Positions 36,642 to 45,897 of a stretch of 64,000 bases of DNA are shown here, in pieces. The DNA lies in contig VGGK01000004.1 in NCBI GenBank assembly GCA_016868665.1, forward strand, positions 36,654 through 100,653, read 5' to 3'. The translations under genes were made by a program, and so were the position numbers. How positions within the stretch are numbered: the stretch's first letter is position 1; the number at the start of each line of letters is the position of its first letter. This DNA is from Chlorobiota bacterium (GTDB taxonomy: Bacteria > Bacteroidota > Chlorobiia > Chlorobiales > Chlorobiaceae). Under the pieces are notes generated by a model. The model worked only from the letters and a program-made list of their open reading frames with translations. It was not told the origin of the DNA and did no database searches.

Positions 36642-37283
36642 TCACTTACCGGACGAACGATATCCGAGCATCCGTTCTACGAGATCGATAATAACATGAC
36701 CTATGGTGATGTGGCACTCCTGTACCCTGTCAGCCGATCCCGAATGCTGAACGATAATCGAAAGATCGGCTGCATCCTTCATTATTCCTCCGTCGCCGCC
36801 AAGCAGGGCAAGGGTTTTCATTCCGTTTTCCCTGGCAAACCGCAACGCATGAAGCACGCTGCGGCTGTTGCCGCTGGTCGAAAGTCCGATAAGCGCATCG
36901 CCATCATTGCCGTAAGCCTCGACGAGCCGGCGAAACACCTCGTCATAACCGAGATCGTTCGCCCCGGCAGTCAGTGCCGTGGTGTCGGCATTGAGCGCTA
37001 TGGCCGGCAGTGCCGGGCGTTCGACGCCGCTCATGTAGCGGATGGTCAGCTCGGTAGCCAGATGCTGCGCATCCGCGGCGCTGCCGCCGTTGCCGCACAG
37101 CAACAGCTTTCCGCCCTCTTCGAAGGTCGTTGCTACAAGGCGGGCCATAGCAACGATCACGGCACTGTTCTGCCTGGCCACATTCTCTTTGAGCCGCGCG
37201 CTGTAAAGCATGGTATCGAGCACAACCTCCTCATACGGAGTGCGGTCGGCGAGTCCGGACGAGCATCTGCATTTGCGTATCAT
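36642..37283 (-). CDS. gmhA: Phosphoheptose isomerase (GmhA/DiaA-type SIS domain)
   Basis: A 213-residue SIS-domain protein. The [24 protein letters not shown] segment near residue 57, [39 protein letters not shown] and ALLGGDGG match GmhA, which converts sedoheptulose-7-phosphate to heptose phosphate for lipopolysaccharide. DiaA, a DnaA partner, is a close relative and cannot be fully excluded. About 20 N-terminal residues with two cysteines precede the usual start, so an internal start is possible. Confidence 0.9.
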   Translation of the reverse strand: MIRKCRCSSGLADRTPYEEVVLDTMLYSARLKENVARQNSAVIVAMARLVATTFEEGGKLLLCGNGGSAADAQHLATELTIRYMSGVERPALPAIALNADTTALTAGANDLGYDEVFRRLVEAYGNDGDALIGLSTSGNSRSVLHALRFARENGMKTLALLGGDGGIMKDAADLSIIVQHSGSADRVQECHITIGHVIIDLVERMLGYRSSGK

Positions 37284-37499
37284 AGCTGACAGTTTAACAA
37301 ATGAATGAGTTCAAAAGCAAACAATAAAGCGAAAAAACGATGCCCTGATGACTGTCCCGCAGAGACAACCGTCCGGAATAACGGAACTTTTTCCGCCTCG
37401 TACCTTTTAAAAGAAGAGGGATAAGAATACCGTCAATCGCATCGCACCCATGCCGGCATGCTCTGATTCATGCGGAAATCCGGCAGGTGAACGACGCAC

Positions 37500-38354
37500 A
37501 TGAAGCATCTGCGAGTGGACATGAAAAAGATTCTTGTATCTACAGACTTTTCACCCCATGCTCTCGCGGCTTGTGATGCCGCCGTCTCCTTATCGCGCAG
37601 AACAGGGGCTTCAGTTCATCTCTGTCATGTTGTCGAAGTTCCGGATGCTGCTGACATGCAGGATAGCATATCACGGCATAAGGCAAGCGGCTCCGAAACC
37701 ATGACTTCAGCGGACGAAAGACTGAGGAACATTGTAAAAAGCGAATCCTATCGGGATACCGGTGTCACCTGCTCCATCGATTTCGGCATCCCCTATAAAT
37801 GCATCTGCGATAAAGCCGAAAAGGAATCGTACGATCTCATCGTAACGGGAAGTCGCGGCATGGGTCGACTTGAAACGATCGTATTCGGCTCGACAGCGCA
37901 GAAGATTGTCAGCCATGCCCACTGTCCGGTACTGATCACTCATGACAACACTACCTGTTTCGCGCCGTCGAATATCGTATTCGGAACAGGCGCTCCTGCC
38001 CTGCAGGTATGCGGTGAAGAGATGCTCCGACTGTTCGCTTCGGTATATAACGCAATGGTACACTTCGTCAGGGTTTCAACAAAAACGCATTTCGAAACCT
38101 CACGGCAATCGAAGGCCCTTATGGCTGCCCTGGGGGATACCATAGGATTGCAGCAATACACCATCAGTTGCTACAACGACGAAAGCATAGAGGCTGGCTT
38201 GCGGCATTTCGCCGAAGACTATGGCGCAGACCTGATCTTCATGCCCACTCATGGCAGAACCGGTCTGCGGCATCTGCTGAGAAAAAGCGTAGCCGCAACG
38301 GTAGCGAAGACATCTGACATTCCGGTGCTGACCTGCAGGACAGCGGACGGCTGA
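37500..38354 (+). CDS. Tandem universal stress protein (two UspA domains)
   Basis: A 284-residue protein made of two UspA domains. The first (residues 8-146) begins MKKILVSTDFSPHA and ends with the ATP-loop VTGSRGMGRLETIVFGSTAQKIVSHAHCPVLI. The second, more divergent half (about 160-282) ends FMPTHGRTGLRHLLRKSVAATVAKTSDIPVLTC. Both nucleotide-loop glycine patterns are kept. The internal ATG at 37521 is a reasonable alternative start because the domain begins there. The gene is preceded by a 216-base gap shared with divergent gmhA. Confidence 0.9.
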   Translation: MKHLRVDMKKILVSTDFSPHALAACDAAVSLSRRTGASVHLCHVVEVPDAADMQDSISRHKASGSETMTSADERLRNIVKSESYRDTGVTCSIDFGIPYKCICDKAEKESYDLIVTGSRGMGRLETIVFGSTAQKIVSHAHCPVLITHDNTTCFAPSNIVFGTGAPALQVCGEEMLRLFASVYNAMVHFVRVSTKTHFETSRQSKALMAALGDTIGLQQYTISCYNDESIEAGLRHFAEDYGADLIFMPTHGRTGLRHLLRKSVAATVAKTSDIPVLTCRTADG

Positions 38355-38366
38355 GCGTTGCCCCGC

Positions 38367-39197
38367 CTAACGGACAGGGTGATTTCTGACGAGCAGTCCG
38401 CCGCAGTGCCGGCAATAAAGTGCGTCGTCCTCGTGCTGGGCAAGAGGGCAGGTCCGGCAGAAATTTTTCTGACCCCGCTTATTCTGCATTGAGGTCATTT
38501 CTGCTGAAACGATTCCGGTAGGAACGGCAATAATGCTGTAACCAACGATCATAAGGATCGCTGCAAGAAATCGACCCATAACCGTCTGCGGCGAGATGTC
38601 GCCGTAACCAACGGTGGTTACGGTCACGATTGCCCAGTAAATACCCTCAGGAATGCTGCGGAAGCTGTTTTCCGGTCCCTCGATCATGTACATGAGGGAA
38701 CCCATGATACATACCATCACCAGCACAAAGAACAGAAACACCATGATTTTCCGGCCCGAAGCCCGGATGGAAGCCGTCACGAACTCGGCTTCCTTCACAA
38801 AGGTCACAAGCTTCAGGAGCCTGAAAATCCTCAACACCCTGAAAAACCGCATGACAAGGAAGTACTGGGTGCCCGGCATGAACACACTGAAATAGGTCGG
38901 CAGTATGGACAGCAGGTCGATGACCCCGAAGAAGCTTCGGGCATAACGCAATCGGGACGAGGCAACGTAAAGGCGGAGCAGATACTCGACGGTAAAAATC
39001 AGCGTGAATCCCCATTCAAGCATGAGGAGCTCTCTCCCGTAAGCTTGATGAAGCGGCTCGACGCTGTCGAGCATGACAACCAGCACACTCAGCGTAATCG
39101 CTCCTATCAATCCAAGATCGAACAGTTTTGACGGGACGGTATTGCTGTCGAAAATGATATGCCGGGCGACATCTTTGAACGTTCTTTTTTCCGCCAT
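38367..39197 (-). CDS. Voltage-gated-type potassium channel with C-terminal zinc ribbon
   Basis: A 276-residue six-span ion channel. An S4-like segment with regularly spaced arginines (MRFFRVLRIFRLLKL, near residue 113) and the K+ selectivity filter TVTTVGYGD (near 194-202) are clear. After S6 a short tail ends in a zinc ribbon (CRTC...CRHCG) in place of the usual RCK domain. The ATG at 39197 starts the coherent protein MAEKRTFKDVARHI; a longer frame overlaps hemE and is non-homologous. The end is 12 bases from the convergent stress-protein gene. Confidence 0.88.
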   Translation of the reverse strand: MAEKRTFKDVARHIIFDSNTVPSKLFDLGLIGAITLSVLVVMLDSVEPLHQAYGRELLMLEWGFTLIFTVEYLLRLYVASSRLRYARSFFGVIDLLSILPTYFSVFMPGTQYFLVMRFFRVLRIFRLLKLVTFVKEAEFVTASIRASGRKIMVFLFFVLVMVCIMGSLMYMIEGPENSFRSIPEGIYWAIVTVTTVGYGDISPQTVMGRFLAAILMIVGYSIIAVPTGIVSAEMTSMQNKRGQKNFCRTCPLAQHEDDALYCRHCGGLLVRNHPVR

Positions 39198-39264
39198 AAT
39201 CTCGCGTCCGTTTTGATTTGTCAAACTGGCGCTGACTGAAAGATGTTGTTTCCTGAACATAAAC

Positions 39265-39301
39265 AAAAAACTCCGCCTGACGAGCAGCATCAGACGGAGT
39301 T
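39265..39301 (-). terminator. Terminator after hemE
   Basis: On the minus strand AACTCCGTCTGA (39290-39301) pairs with TCAGGCGGAGTT (39269-39280), one G-U pair, and runs into six T residues (39265-39270). It lies 27 bases after the hemE stop and upstream of the potassium channel gene. Confidence 0.88.
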
Positions 39302-39328
39302 CAGCGCAGATGAAAACAGAAGCGGTAC

Positions 39329-40384
39329 TCAGTGGTATCTGGCGCTCTCTTCCTTGACGAATTCGACAAGCAGCTTCAGGTTCGCCGGATCGACGTCCGG
39401 AAGGATACCGTGTCCAAGATTGAAGACATGGCCCGAGGTCGCAGTATGCTGACCGAACTGCTTCAGGATTTTTGCGGCTTCGGATCTTATTTTTTCCGGA
39501 GTTCCGTAAAGCACCGTAGGATCCATATTGCCCTGCAGGGCAACGCGGTCGTTCAGCTCCTTGCGCGCCTTTGCGATATCTATGCCCCAGCCGAGCCCCA
39601 TGGCGTCGCAGCCGGTGTCGGCGATATCGGAGAGCATGGTATTGCAGTCCTTGGAGAAAACGATGACCGGAATATCCGGATACTTGGCCTTGACAGCCTG
39701 AACGTTCTCCCTGATGTAGGGCAGGGCGAACTCGCGGTAATCGTCCTCGGAAAGCGCGCTGGCCCATGAATCGAAAATCTGGATCGCATCGGCACCGGCT
39801 TCCACCTGCTTCAGAAGATAGGCACTGATCGTTTCAGTGATTTTTCCGAGAAGCTGATGGGCCATCCGGGGCTCGCGATACATCATCTTCTTGGCAAAAG
39901 CATAGTTTTTCGACCCCCCGCCTTCTACGGCGTAGGTGAAAAGCGTCCATGCAGCACCGGAAAAACCGATGAGCGGCACGCGGTTGTCGAGTTCCTTCTT
40001 GGTGAGACGAAGCGCATCCATCACATAACCCAGCTTTTCGTCGATATCGGGTACGATAAGCTTGTCGATATCAGCCTGGCTGCGGATAACCGGCGAAAGT
40101 TTGATGCCTTTCGTCTCGATGATCTCGACGTTCATACCCATGGCTTCGTTGATCACAAGAATGTCGGAAAAGATGATCGCAGCATCGACACCCATCAGGT
40201 CAACGGGCTGAATGGTTACTTCGGCAGCCAGCTCAGGGGTTTTGCACAGTGTAAGAAAATCGGTTTTTTCCCTGACAGCCCGGTACTCCGGCAGATAGCG
40301 ACCTGCCTGTCTCATTACCCAGATTGGCGTACGCGAACATGGCTGACGCTTCAATGCCCGAAGAAAAAGATCATTTTTGAGCAT
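39329..40384 (-). CDS. hemE: Uroporphyrinogen decarboxylase
   Basis: Converts uroporphyrinogen III to coproporphyrinogen III, shared by heme and bacteriochlorophyll synthesis. About 351 residues, starting MLKNDLFLRALKRQP. Motifs are PIWVMRQAGRYLPEYR (substrate-binding arginines), FSDILVINEAMGM with the catalytic Asp, GFSGAAWTLFTYAVEGG, IQIFDSWASALSEDDYREFALPY and GHVFNLGHGILPDVDP. An ATG three codons upstream (40393) is a possible alternative. It is a single gene closed by a terminator. Confidence 0.97.
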   Translation of the reverse strand: MLKNDLFLRALKRQPCSRTPIWVMRQAGRYLPEYRAVREKTDFLTLCKTPELAAEVTIQPVDLMGVDAAIIFSDILVINEAMGMNVEIIETKGIKLSPVIRSQADIDKLIVPDIDEKLGYVMDALRLTKKELDNRVPLIGFSGAAWTLFTYAVEGGGSKNYAFAKKMMYREPRMAHQLLGKITETISAYLLKQVEAGADAIQIFDSWASALSEDDYREFALPYIRENVQAVKAKYPDIPVIVFSKDCNTMLSDIADTGCDAMGLGWGIDIAKARKELNDRVALQGNMDPTVLYGTPEKIRSEAAKILKQFGQHTATSGHVFNLGHGILPDVDPANLKLLVEFVKEESARYH

Positions 40385-40554
40385 GCAATGCAATAGTTGA
40401 AAGGTTATAAAAACAGATATGTCCGCTCAAGCAACCGGAACTGCCTGCTTCGGTCGTTTTTTTCAAAGTGCAAAGCTACATTTTTTTAGCCTTATTTTAA
40501 AACGGCAGAAATAAACCGCGTAGCCGACACGCATCAAAAACCCCATAGCGGATC

Positions 40555-41403
40555 TCAGCTCACGATGTGTCTTTTGATGCCAAGCTGCTTTTCAGAATAG
40601 CCGAGGGCCAGTCCTACCATTTCAGACAGATGAAAAACGGGAATCGATGTGTGGATGCCGGCCTGCCTGAGGGCTTTGGCCTGGTAGCCGTCAAGCACGG
40701 TATGGCAGAGCGGACATGGTGTAACGATGAAATCCGCCTTGATATCGATAGCCTCCTTAAGCGCTTCGGCGGCAACATTGAGCGACTCTTCTTCGGCAAC
40801 CAGCAGTGTATGGAAACCGCAACAGCGGTTTTTATGTTCGTATGGCAAGGCTGTACCGCCAAGCGCTTCGATCAGCATGTCAAGCGAGCTTGGTTCGAGC
40901 GGATCGTCTTTTCCGAGCACGGCCGATGGACGCAGAATATGGCAACCGTAGAACGGCGCTATCCGGTAATTTTTCAGCGGCACCCTGACTTTCTCCCTGA
41001 TGGCTTCGAATCCCACGTCATCGGCAAGCACCCAGAGCAGATGGCGCACATTCGACGTACCCTTGTACACGAGACCATCCTTCTTCAGAATATCGTTGAC
41101 TTCCCGGCGCAGCTCCGGAGATTCGTCGAGTTTCTTCTTCGCAGTGCGAATGGTCATCAGGCAGGTGTTGCAGGATACGATAAGGTCAAGACCGAGCTTT
41201 TCGGCCAGAGCGATATTGCGCGCATTGACCAGCGCAAAATGCTTCGGACTGACATAATCAAGATTGCTGCCGCCGCAACAGGTGCTTTCATGGAGCTTCA
41301 CCATCTCTATGTCGAGATCCTTCTGCCAGAGATCGATGGAACGGTCCACCTCTTTCGTCATGGACTCGTTGATACAGCTCAGGTAATAGGCATACCTCTT
41401 CAT
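40555..41403 (-). CDS. Succinate dehydrogenase/fumarate reductase third subunit, HdrB-like (CCG domain)
   Basis: A 282-residue protein with two cysteine-rich CCG domains. The first has STCCGGSN and later SCNTC; the second has YGCHIL, NRCCGFH and CPLCH. Such subunits resemble HdrB of heterodisulfide reductase and replace the cytochrome b anchor in some archaeal and bacterial succinate dehydrogenases (E-type). The frdB gene directly precedes it, with 17 bases between. The ATG at 41403 is preceded by GGAGAATCG. Electron donors and quinone contact cannot be read from the sequence. Confidence 0.88.
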   Translation of the reverse strand: MKRYAYYLSCINESMTKEVDRSIDLWQKDLDIEMVKLHESTCCGGSNLDYVSPKHFALVNARNIALAEKLGLDLIVSCNTCLMTIRTAKKKLDESPELRREVNDILKKDGLVYKGTSNVRHLLWVLADDVGFEAIREKVRVPLKNYRIAPFYGCHILRPSAVLGKDDPLEPSSLDMLIEALGGTALPYEHKNRCCGFHTLLVAEEESLNVAAEALKEAIDIKADFIVTPCPLCHTVLDGYQAKALRQAGIHTSIPVFHLSEMVGLALGYSEKQLGIKRHIVS

Positions 41404-41420
41404 ACTGCGATTCTCCACTA

Positions 41421-42455
41421 TTATTTTTTATGAGACTTCTTTTCCGCCCTGACATGCTCCGTCATCTCCCTGAACATCTCCCTGAATTTTTTTATGCCTT
41501 TTGCCGGCTTGACAAGGGGCGGAGGCGGAGGCGTCCTGCGCTTCATGATCATCTTCATGGCCATGGGCAGCAGATTCTGCAACGTCCATGCCATACCGTT
41601 CGTACGGATGGGCAACGTTGCCTCGACAAGCTTGCCTTTCTTCTCGATATCCGACATGAATGCCTCAGCATGCTTGGCGCCGCTGGAGTCCTTGACGCCC
41701 CGGACTTCGAGCGCGTCCTCCCTGATGCCATGGATGGCGTCCATGATGGGTATATGCTTCACGCAGGTCTCCTGACAGCGGTAACAGTGCGTACAGTCCC
41801 ATACGCCATGATCTTTCACCAGTTCGCCAAGTCGGGCATCATGAATGGAGTCGCGGCTGTCAACGTTCATCCGGTAGGATTTGAGCAGTATGGCAGGAGA
41901 CACATACTCCTTATGGGCTCGAAGGATGGTACATTCCGAAACGCAGGATGCGCAGAGAATACAGTCCGTAGCCTTGTCATATTTCTGGAACTCCTCTTCC
42001 GAAACAAGAAACTCTTTCTTGCCCATCCGGGATTCGGGCATACTTGAAACAACCCAGTTCGAGTAGTGTTTCATTTTGTCCACGAGAGGATCCATATCGA
42101 CAATGAGATCCTTGATGAGCGGCATATTGCGCAGCGGTTCGATCCGGATTACGCCCGGCTCCTTGCACCTGTCAAGCTCATCCCAGACCTGGGTTGTGCA
42201 GGCCAGTTTAGAAATTCCGTTGATGCGCATTCCGCATGAACCGCAGATGCCTGCCTGGCAGAATGCCCTGAAACTCACCGAGGCATCGACATGCTCCTTG
42301 ATGTAGTTGAGAGCACGCAGCACGGTGATACCTTTTTCAACCTGTATCGTATAGTCGTCAAAGTACGGTTTGCCGTCCACCTGCGGATTGAAACGGTGCA
42401 CCCTGAGGGTAATATCTCTTTTCGGTTCAGTATGCGCTTCTTTAGCTCCTGTCAT
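41421..42455 (-). CDS. Succinate dehydrogenase/fumarate reductase iron-sulfur subunit
   Basis: A 344-residue iron-sulfur protein. The N-terminal plant-type ferredoxin domain has CQAGICGSCGMRING for the 2Fe-2S cluster. The C-terminal part has CILCASCVSEC and CTHCYRCQETC for two further clusters. About 80 extra residues follow the usual end, rich in Lys and Pro (KRRTPPPPPLVKP), a length also seen in E-type enzymes. In green sulfur bacteria the complex is expected to run as fumarate reductase in the reductive TCA cycle. Confidence 0.93.
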   Translation of the reverse strand: MTGAKEAHTEPKRDITLRVHRFNPQVDGKPYFDDYTIQVEKGITVLRALNYIKEHVDASVSFRAFCQAGICGSCGMRINGISKLACTTQVWDELDRCKEPGVIRIEPLRNMPLIKDLIVDMDPLVDKMKHYSNWVVSSMPESRMGKKEFLVSEEEFQKYDKATDCILCASCVSECTILRAHKEYVSPAILLKSYRMNVDSRDSIHDARLGELVKDHGVWDCTHCYRCQETCVKHIPIMDAIHGIREDALEVRGVKDSSGAKHAEAFMSDIEKKGKLVEATLPIRTNGMAWTLQNLLPMAMKMIMKRRTPPPPPLVKPAKGIKKFREMFREMTEHVRAEKKSHKK

Positions 42456-42467
42456 ATCGGGTAGTTG

Positions 42468-44171
42468 TTAATAGGTTCTTTCCTGCAGTTCATACCTCCC
42501 CATGGTCACCGGCTTCTCACCCAGCTTCACGCGATCGCCTTCAATGGTGGCTATGGTATGCTTGTGCCACTTCTCATCGTCTCTCTGCGGAAAATCGGTG
42601 CGTGTATGAGAGCCTCGGCTCTCCTCCCGCGCAAGGGCTCCCGCCGCAACTGTTTCGGCAAGATCGAGCATATTTTTAAGTTCAAGCACCTGCATGAGAT
42701 TGGTGTTGAACACGTCGCTCGTATCGTTTACACGAACATGCGTGAAACGCTCCTGAAGCTCTCGCAGGTCGGCGACGCCTTTTCTGATCTTTGACGCTTC
42801 ACGATAGATGCCGACATTCTGCCCAAGCGTCTGCCCAAGTTCCTCGCGCAGAATTCCGTAGCGTTCGAAGTGGCCGGAAGGCTGCATGTAGCTGCGCAGA
42901 CGCGCCTCAGTGGCAGCTATCTCGTCGGCAGTAATCGGAGACGGTTCGAATTTCCCTGCCTCTTCCGCCGCTGTATGGCCGGCAATGCGGCCGAAAACAA
43001 GGATATCGAGCAGCGAATTGCCGCCGAGCCTGTTGGCTCCGTGCACGGATACGCAGGCACATTCGCCAGCCGCATAGACGCCATCCATGACTGTTCTGCC
43101 ATAGTTATCGGTATCGATACCGCCCATCGAATAGTGCGCGGTCGGCCTGACGGGAATTGGCTCATCGATCGGATCGACACCCTCGAAGTACATGGACATC
43201 TCGCGAATCTGCGGAAGCCTCGACTTGATGAGGTCTGCACCGAGATGGGTAAGGTCGAGATGCACGTATTTTCCTGCCGGACTGTCGAATCCGCGTCCCT
43301 GCAGAATCTCCGTTTCTATGGAACGCGAAACCAGGTCCCGGGGCCCGAGCTCCATCTTCTCAGGCGCATACCTCGACATGAACCGCTCGCCGAGCGCATT
43401 GATGAGATAACCTCCCTCTCCGCGTGCGCCTTCGGTAACGAGAAGCCCGCTCTTTCGCAGTCCGGTAGGGTGAAACTGCACGAACTCCATATCTTTCAGA
43501 GGAATCCCGGCCCGATAAGCGATTGCCTGACCGTCGCCTGTGTTGCCGGCGGCATTGCTTGACCGGTTCCAGTACATTTTAGCGTATCCGCCGGTTGCGA
43601 AAAGCACCGTCCGGGCAGGAAAAGCCTCGATTTTGCCGGTTTTCATATTCATGGCGATCAGACCCTTCATTCGACTGTCATGAAGAGAGAGCTGGAGCGC
43701 AAAATATTCGTTGAAGAAAAAAACGCCTTTCTTGAGGCACTGTTCGTAGAGAGTCTGAAGGATGGTATGGCCTGTCTTGTCTGCACAGTAACAGCAGCGG
43801 GGACGTCCCGCACCACCGAAAGGCCTCTGGGCGATCGTATTGTCCTCGAGCCTCGACCAGGGCGTACCGATATTGTCAAGCTCCCGGATGATCTTCGGGG
43901 CTTCGGAACAAAGTATATCCACGGCATCCTGATCGGCAAGATAGTCGCTGCCCTTGATCGTATCGAAAATGTGCAGTTCTACCGTGTCGTCCTTGGCTTT
44001 ATTAGCAAGAGCGGCATTGGCTCCGCCCTGGGCTGCCGATGTATGCGAACGGTTCGGGTAGACCTTCGAGAGCACGGCAATATTGAGCGCCGGATTGGTT
44101 TTCATGGCCTCCATCGCCGCATACAATCCGGCGCCTCCGCCTCCGACGATAACAATATCAAATGGTTTCAT
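42468..44171 (-). CDS. Succinate dehydrogenase/fumarate reductase flavoprotein subunit
   Basis: A 567-residue FAD subunit. It begins MKPFDIVIVGGGGAGLYAAMEA (FAD binding) and has the covalent-flavin region RSHTSAAQGGANAALAN, with His before Thr-Ser-Ala. The active-site segment VTEGARGEGGYLIN is near residue 251, followed by PTAHYSMGGIDTD and GECACVSVHGANRLGGNSLLD. It is the first gene of the A-B-E operon, with 12 bases to the iron-sulfur subunit. It should catalyse fumarate-succinate interconversion for the reductive TCA cycle. Confidence 0.95.
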   Translation of the reverse strand: MKPFDIVIVGGGGAGLYAAMEAMKTNPALNIAVLSKVYPNRSHTSAAQGGANAALANKAKDDTVELHIFDTIKGSDYLADQDAVDILCSEAPKIIRELDNIGTPWSRLEDNTIAQRPFGGAGRPRCCYCADKTGHTILQTLYEQCLKKGVFFFNEYFALQLSLHDSRMKGLIAMNMKTGKIEAFPARTVLFATGGYAKMYWNRSSNAAGNTGDGQAIAYRAGIPLKDMEFVQFHPTGLRKSGLLVTEGARGEGGYLINALGERFMSRYAPEKMELGPRDLVSRSIETEILQGRGFDSPAGKYVHLDLTHLGADLIKSRLPQIREMSMYFEGVDPIDEPIPVRPTAHYSMGGIDTDNYGRTVMDGVYAAGECACVSVHGANRLGGNSLLDILVFGRIAGHTAAEEAGKFEPSPITADEIAATEARLRSYMQPSGHFERYGILREELGQTLGQNVGIYREASKIRKGVADLRELQERFTHVRVNDTSDVFNTNLMQVLELKNMLDLAETVAAGALAREESRGSHTRTDFPQRDDEKWHKHTIATIEGDRVKLGEKPVTMGRYELQERTY

Positions 44172-44303
44172 ACGTTCTTATCGCGTTATGAAGCTGTAAA
44201 ACAGATTCAGTGAATGTAAGAAGGGCAGCAAACGGCAGTACCCTGCAGATTGAATGGGTGTCTCTTGAAAAAAAAGAGGAGAGACTGATCGATGAACGTG
44301 CGC

Positions 44304-44750
44304 TTACAAGGCTATATGGTCGTCGTGGACGGGAAGCTCTTCTACTGCCTGCAGCACATCGGTCATGTTCAGTACGCCGATAACCTTGTTGTTTTCCATA
44401 ACGGTAAGACGCCGGACATTGGTGCGCTTCATAAGCCGGAGAGCGTACTTGACCCGGAGAGCTGGATTGATGCTTATGATCGGTTTGCTCATGATGTGGA
44501 ACACAGGAGTATTCCAGGGGTCGCGATGCACATCTTCGCCCGGATCGATTACTTTTTCGAGGATATCCTTCTCGGTGACGATACCGTAACAGTCATCTTC
44601 GTTTCGGGGCTCTACAACGAGGCCGCTTTGCCGGGTACGCTTCATGATCTGCAATGCCTCGGCAACCGTACAGCTGCCCTTGATCGTCTGAAAATCCTTC
44701 TGCATCAAGGATGATACCGGTAGAGTCCGAAGTGTTATAAGCTGATCCAT
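44304..44750 (-). CDS. CBS-domain pair protein
   Basis: A 148-residue protein made almost entirely of two CBS domains (residues 14-75 and 84-143; typical segments [22 protein letters not shown] and [22 protein letters not shown]). Such pairs bind adenine nucleotides and act as energy sensors or small regulators. No effector domain is attached. It stands alone, with 132 bases to the fumarate reductase operon downstream on the same strand. Confidence 0.9.
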   Translation of the reverse strand: MDQLITLRTLPVSSLMQKDFQTIKGSCTVAEALQIMKRTRQSGLVVEPRNEDDCYGIVTEKDILEKVIDPGEDVHRDPWNTPVFHIMSKPIISINPALRVKYALRLMKRTNVRRLTVMENNKVIGVLNMTDVLQAVEELPVHDDHIAL

Positions 44751-44928
44751 AGCAAATTCCTCTGATTTGAAAAAAGGACAAAGCGCCCGCTGTTATTGGA
44801 ATAGGCAGCTCATGATGAGTGCCCCAACTATATCTGAAAAGTCTGAAAAAGGAAGGATGGCCCTGCGCGATCGAATGCGCAAAAAAAGGAACTTATGAAT
44901 ATAAAAATCGTCCGGAATGAACCAAAAA

Positions 44929-45570
44929 TTATTTTATGCCGTGCGCTTTTTTATAGTCCGCCCAGTTGCGTTTGAGCGAGAGGAACGAAGCGAAGTCCGG
45001 CTGCAGCAGAAAGGGATTCGAAGAAACTTCTGCGGCAAGCGTCGAAAACGGCTGCAACCCGTAGTCGTGCCCCGGATACACAACGGTATCCGGAGGAAGT
45101 ACGCGCAGAAGGCGATGCAGGGCATCATACTCCAGACGGGCTGCGTCATCGGAAACCGTACCTCCCACCTTGCCGTTGAAAAGCGTGTCGCCGGTGAACA
45201 GCGCATTCCCGGCAAAAAGACAGATGGAGTCGGGTGTATGACCGGGAGTATGGATGATTCGAAGAGAGGATGCGCCGACAGGAAAAACCGCGCCGTCCTC
45301 GACCGTGATGCCCGTGACCGGGCAGGTATCGCCGAAAAGCAGAGGTCTGATGCCTGTCAGACGGCCGATCTCTGTATTGCCGTTTATATGATCCTCATGT
45401 GCATGCGTGCAGAATATGTAGCGGACGTGGCACCCTTCGGCCTCGGCATGACGGACGATCGAGGCTGGATTATAGGATGGATCGACGACGAACGCATCCC
45501 TTGTCGCTGCATCAACGGCGAGATAGCCGAAATTTCGGTCGCCGCCTGTTCGGAACTGTCTAACCTGCAT
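44929..45570 (-). CDS. Metallo-beta-lactamase-fold hydrolase (glyoxalase II / ETHE1-like)
   Basis: A 213-residue protein with the dinuclear metal motif THAHEDH near residue 54, HTPGHTPDSICLF near 108, the bridging Asp in FTGDTLF and the final ligand in YPGHDYG. The STLAAEVSSNPFL tail is typical of glyoxalase II-like and ETHE1-like proteins, which act on glutathione thioesters or persulfides. The gene is 7 bases after the PII-like gene, at the end of the CsoR-RND cluster. The natural substrate cannot be told from the sequence. Confidence 0.85.
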   Translation of the reverse strand: MQVRQFRTGGDRNFGYLAVDAATRDAFVVDPSYNPASIVRHAEAEGCHVRYIFCTHAHEDHINGNTEIGRLTGIRPLLFGDTCPVTGITVEDGAVFPVGASSLRIIHTPGHTPDSICLFAGNALFTGDTLFNGKVGGTVSDDAARLEYDALHRLLRVLPPDTVVYPGHDYGLQPFSTLAAEVSSNPFLLQPDFASFLSLKRNWADYKKAHGIK

Positions 45571-45577
45571 GGATCCC

Positions 45578-45883
45578 TCAGATGATTTTTTCCACGTTCA
45601 TAAGAAAGGCCCTTGCCGGGAAACCGGGTTCGATGGCAATGGGATTGGTTTCAAGCTCCCGGATGATAGCATCAGCCTTTCCGTCATCGAGTATGGCAAA
45701 GCAAAGCGAAGAATATGAACCGACCCCTTTGTCGGAAGGCCACCACGACTGGGGAGTCACCCCCTTGTCGCAATAGCATCCCTTTATGGACATGTTGCTG
45801 AACATCAGCACCTCGAATTTCCTGAAAAGCTCTCTTACCTGCGGACGAGTCTCTTCATGCCCCATAATTGCCAGAAACTTCAT
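45578..45883 (-). CDS. PII-like (DUF3240-type) small protein linked to the RND pump
   Basis: A 101-residue protein beginning MKFLAIMGHEETRPQVRELF and ending ARAFLMNVEKII. Its beta-alpha-beta pattern and position right after an RND pump gene resemble the PII-like proteins found with heavy-metal RND systems (DUF3240-type). Two cysteines (GCYCDKG, residues 36 and 38) sit in the region matching the PII T-loop and could bind metal or a thiol effector, which is inference. GGAGGGTGAAT gives a strong ribosome binding site. It starts 14 bases after the pump gene. Confidence 0.75.
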   Translation of the reverse strand: MKFLAIMGHEETRPQVRELFRKFEVLMFSNMSIKGCYCDKGVTPQSWWPSDKGVGSYSSLCFAILDDGKADAIIRELETNPIAIEPGFPARAFLMNVEKII

Positions 45884-45897
45884 ATTCACCCTCCGGA

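Noticed and set aside
39198..39767. N-terminal extension of the potassium channel gene
   Set aside because: The 190 added residues are an off-frame reading of hemE and its terminator.
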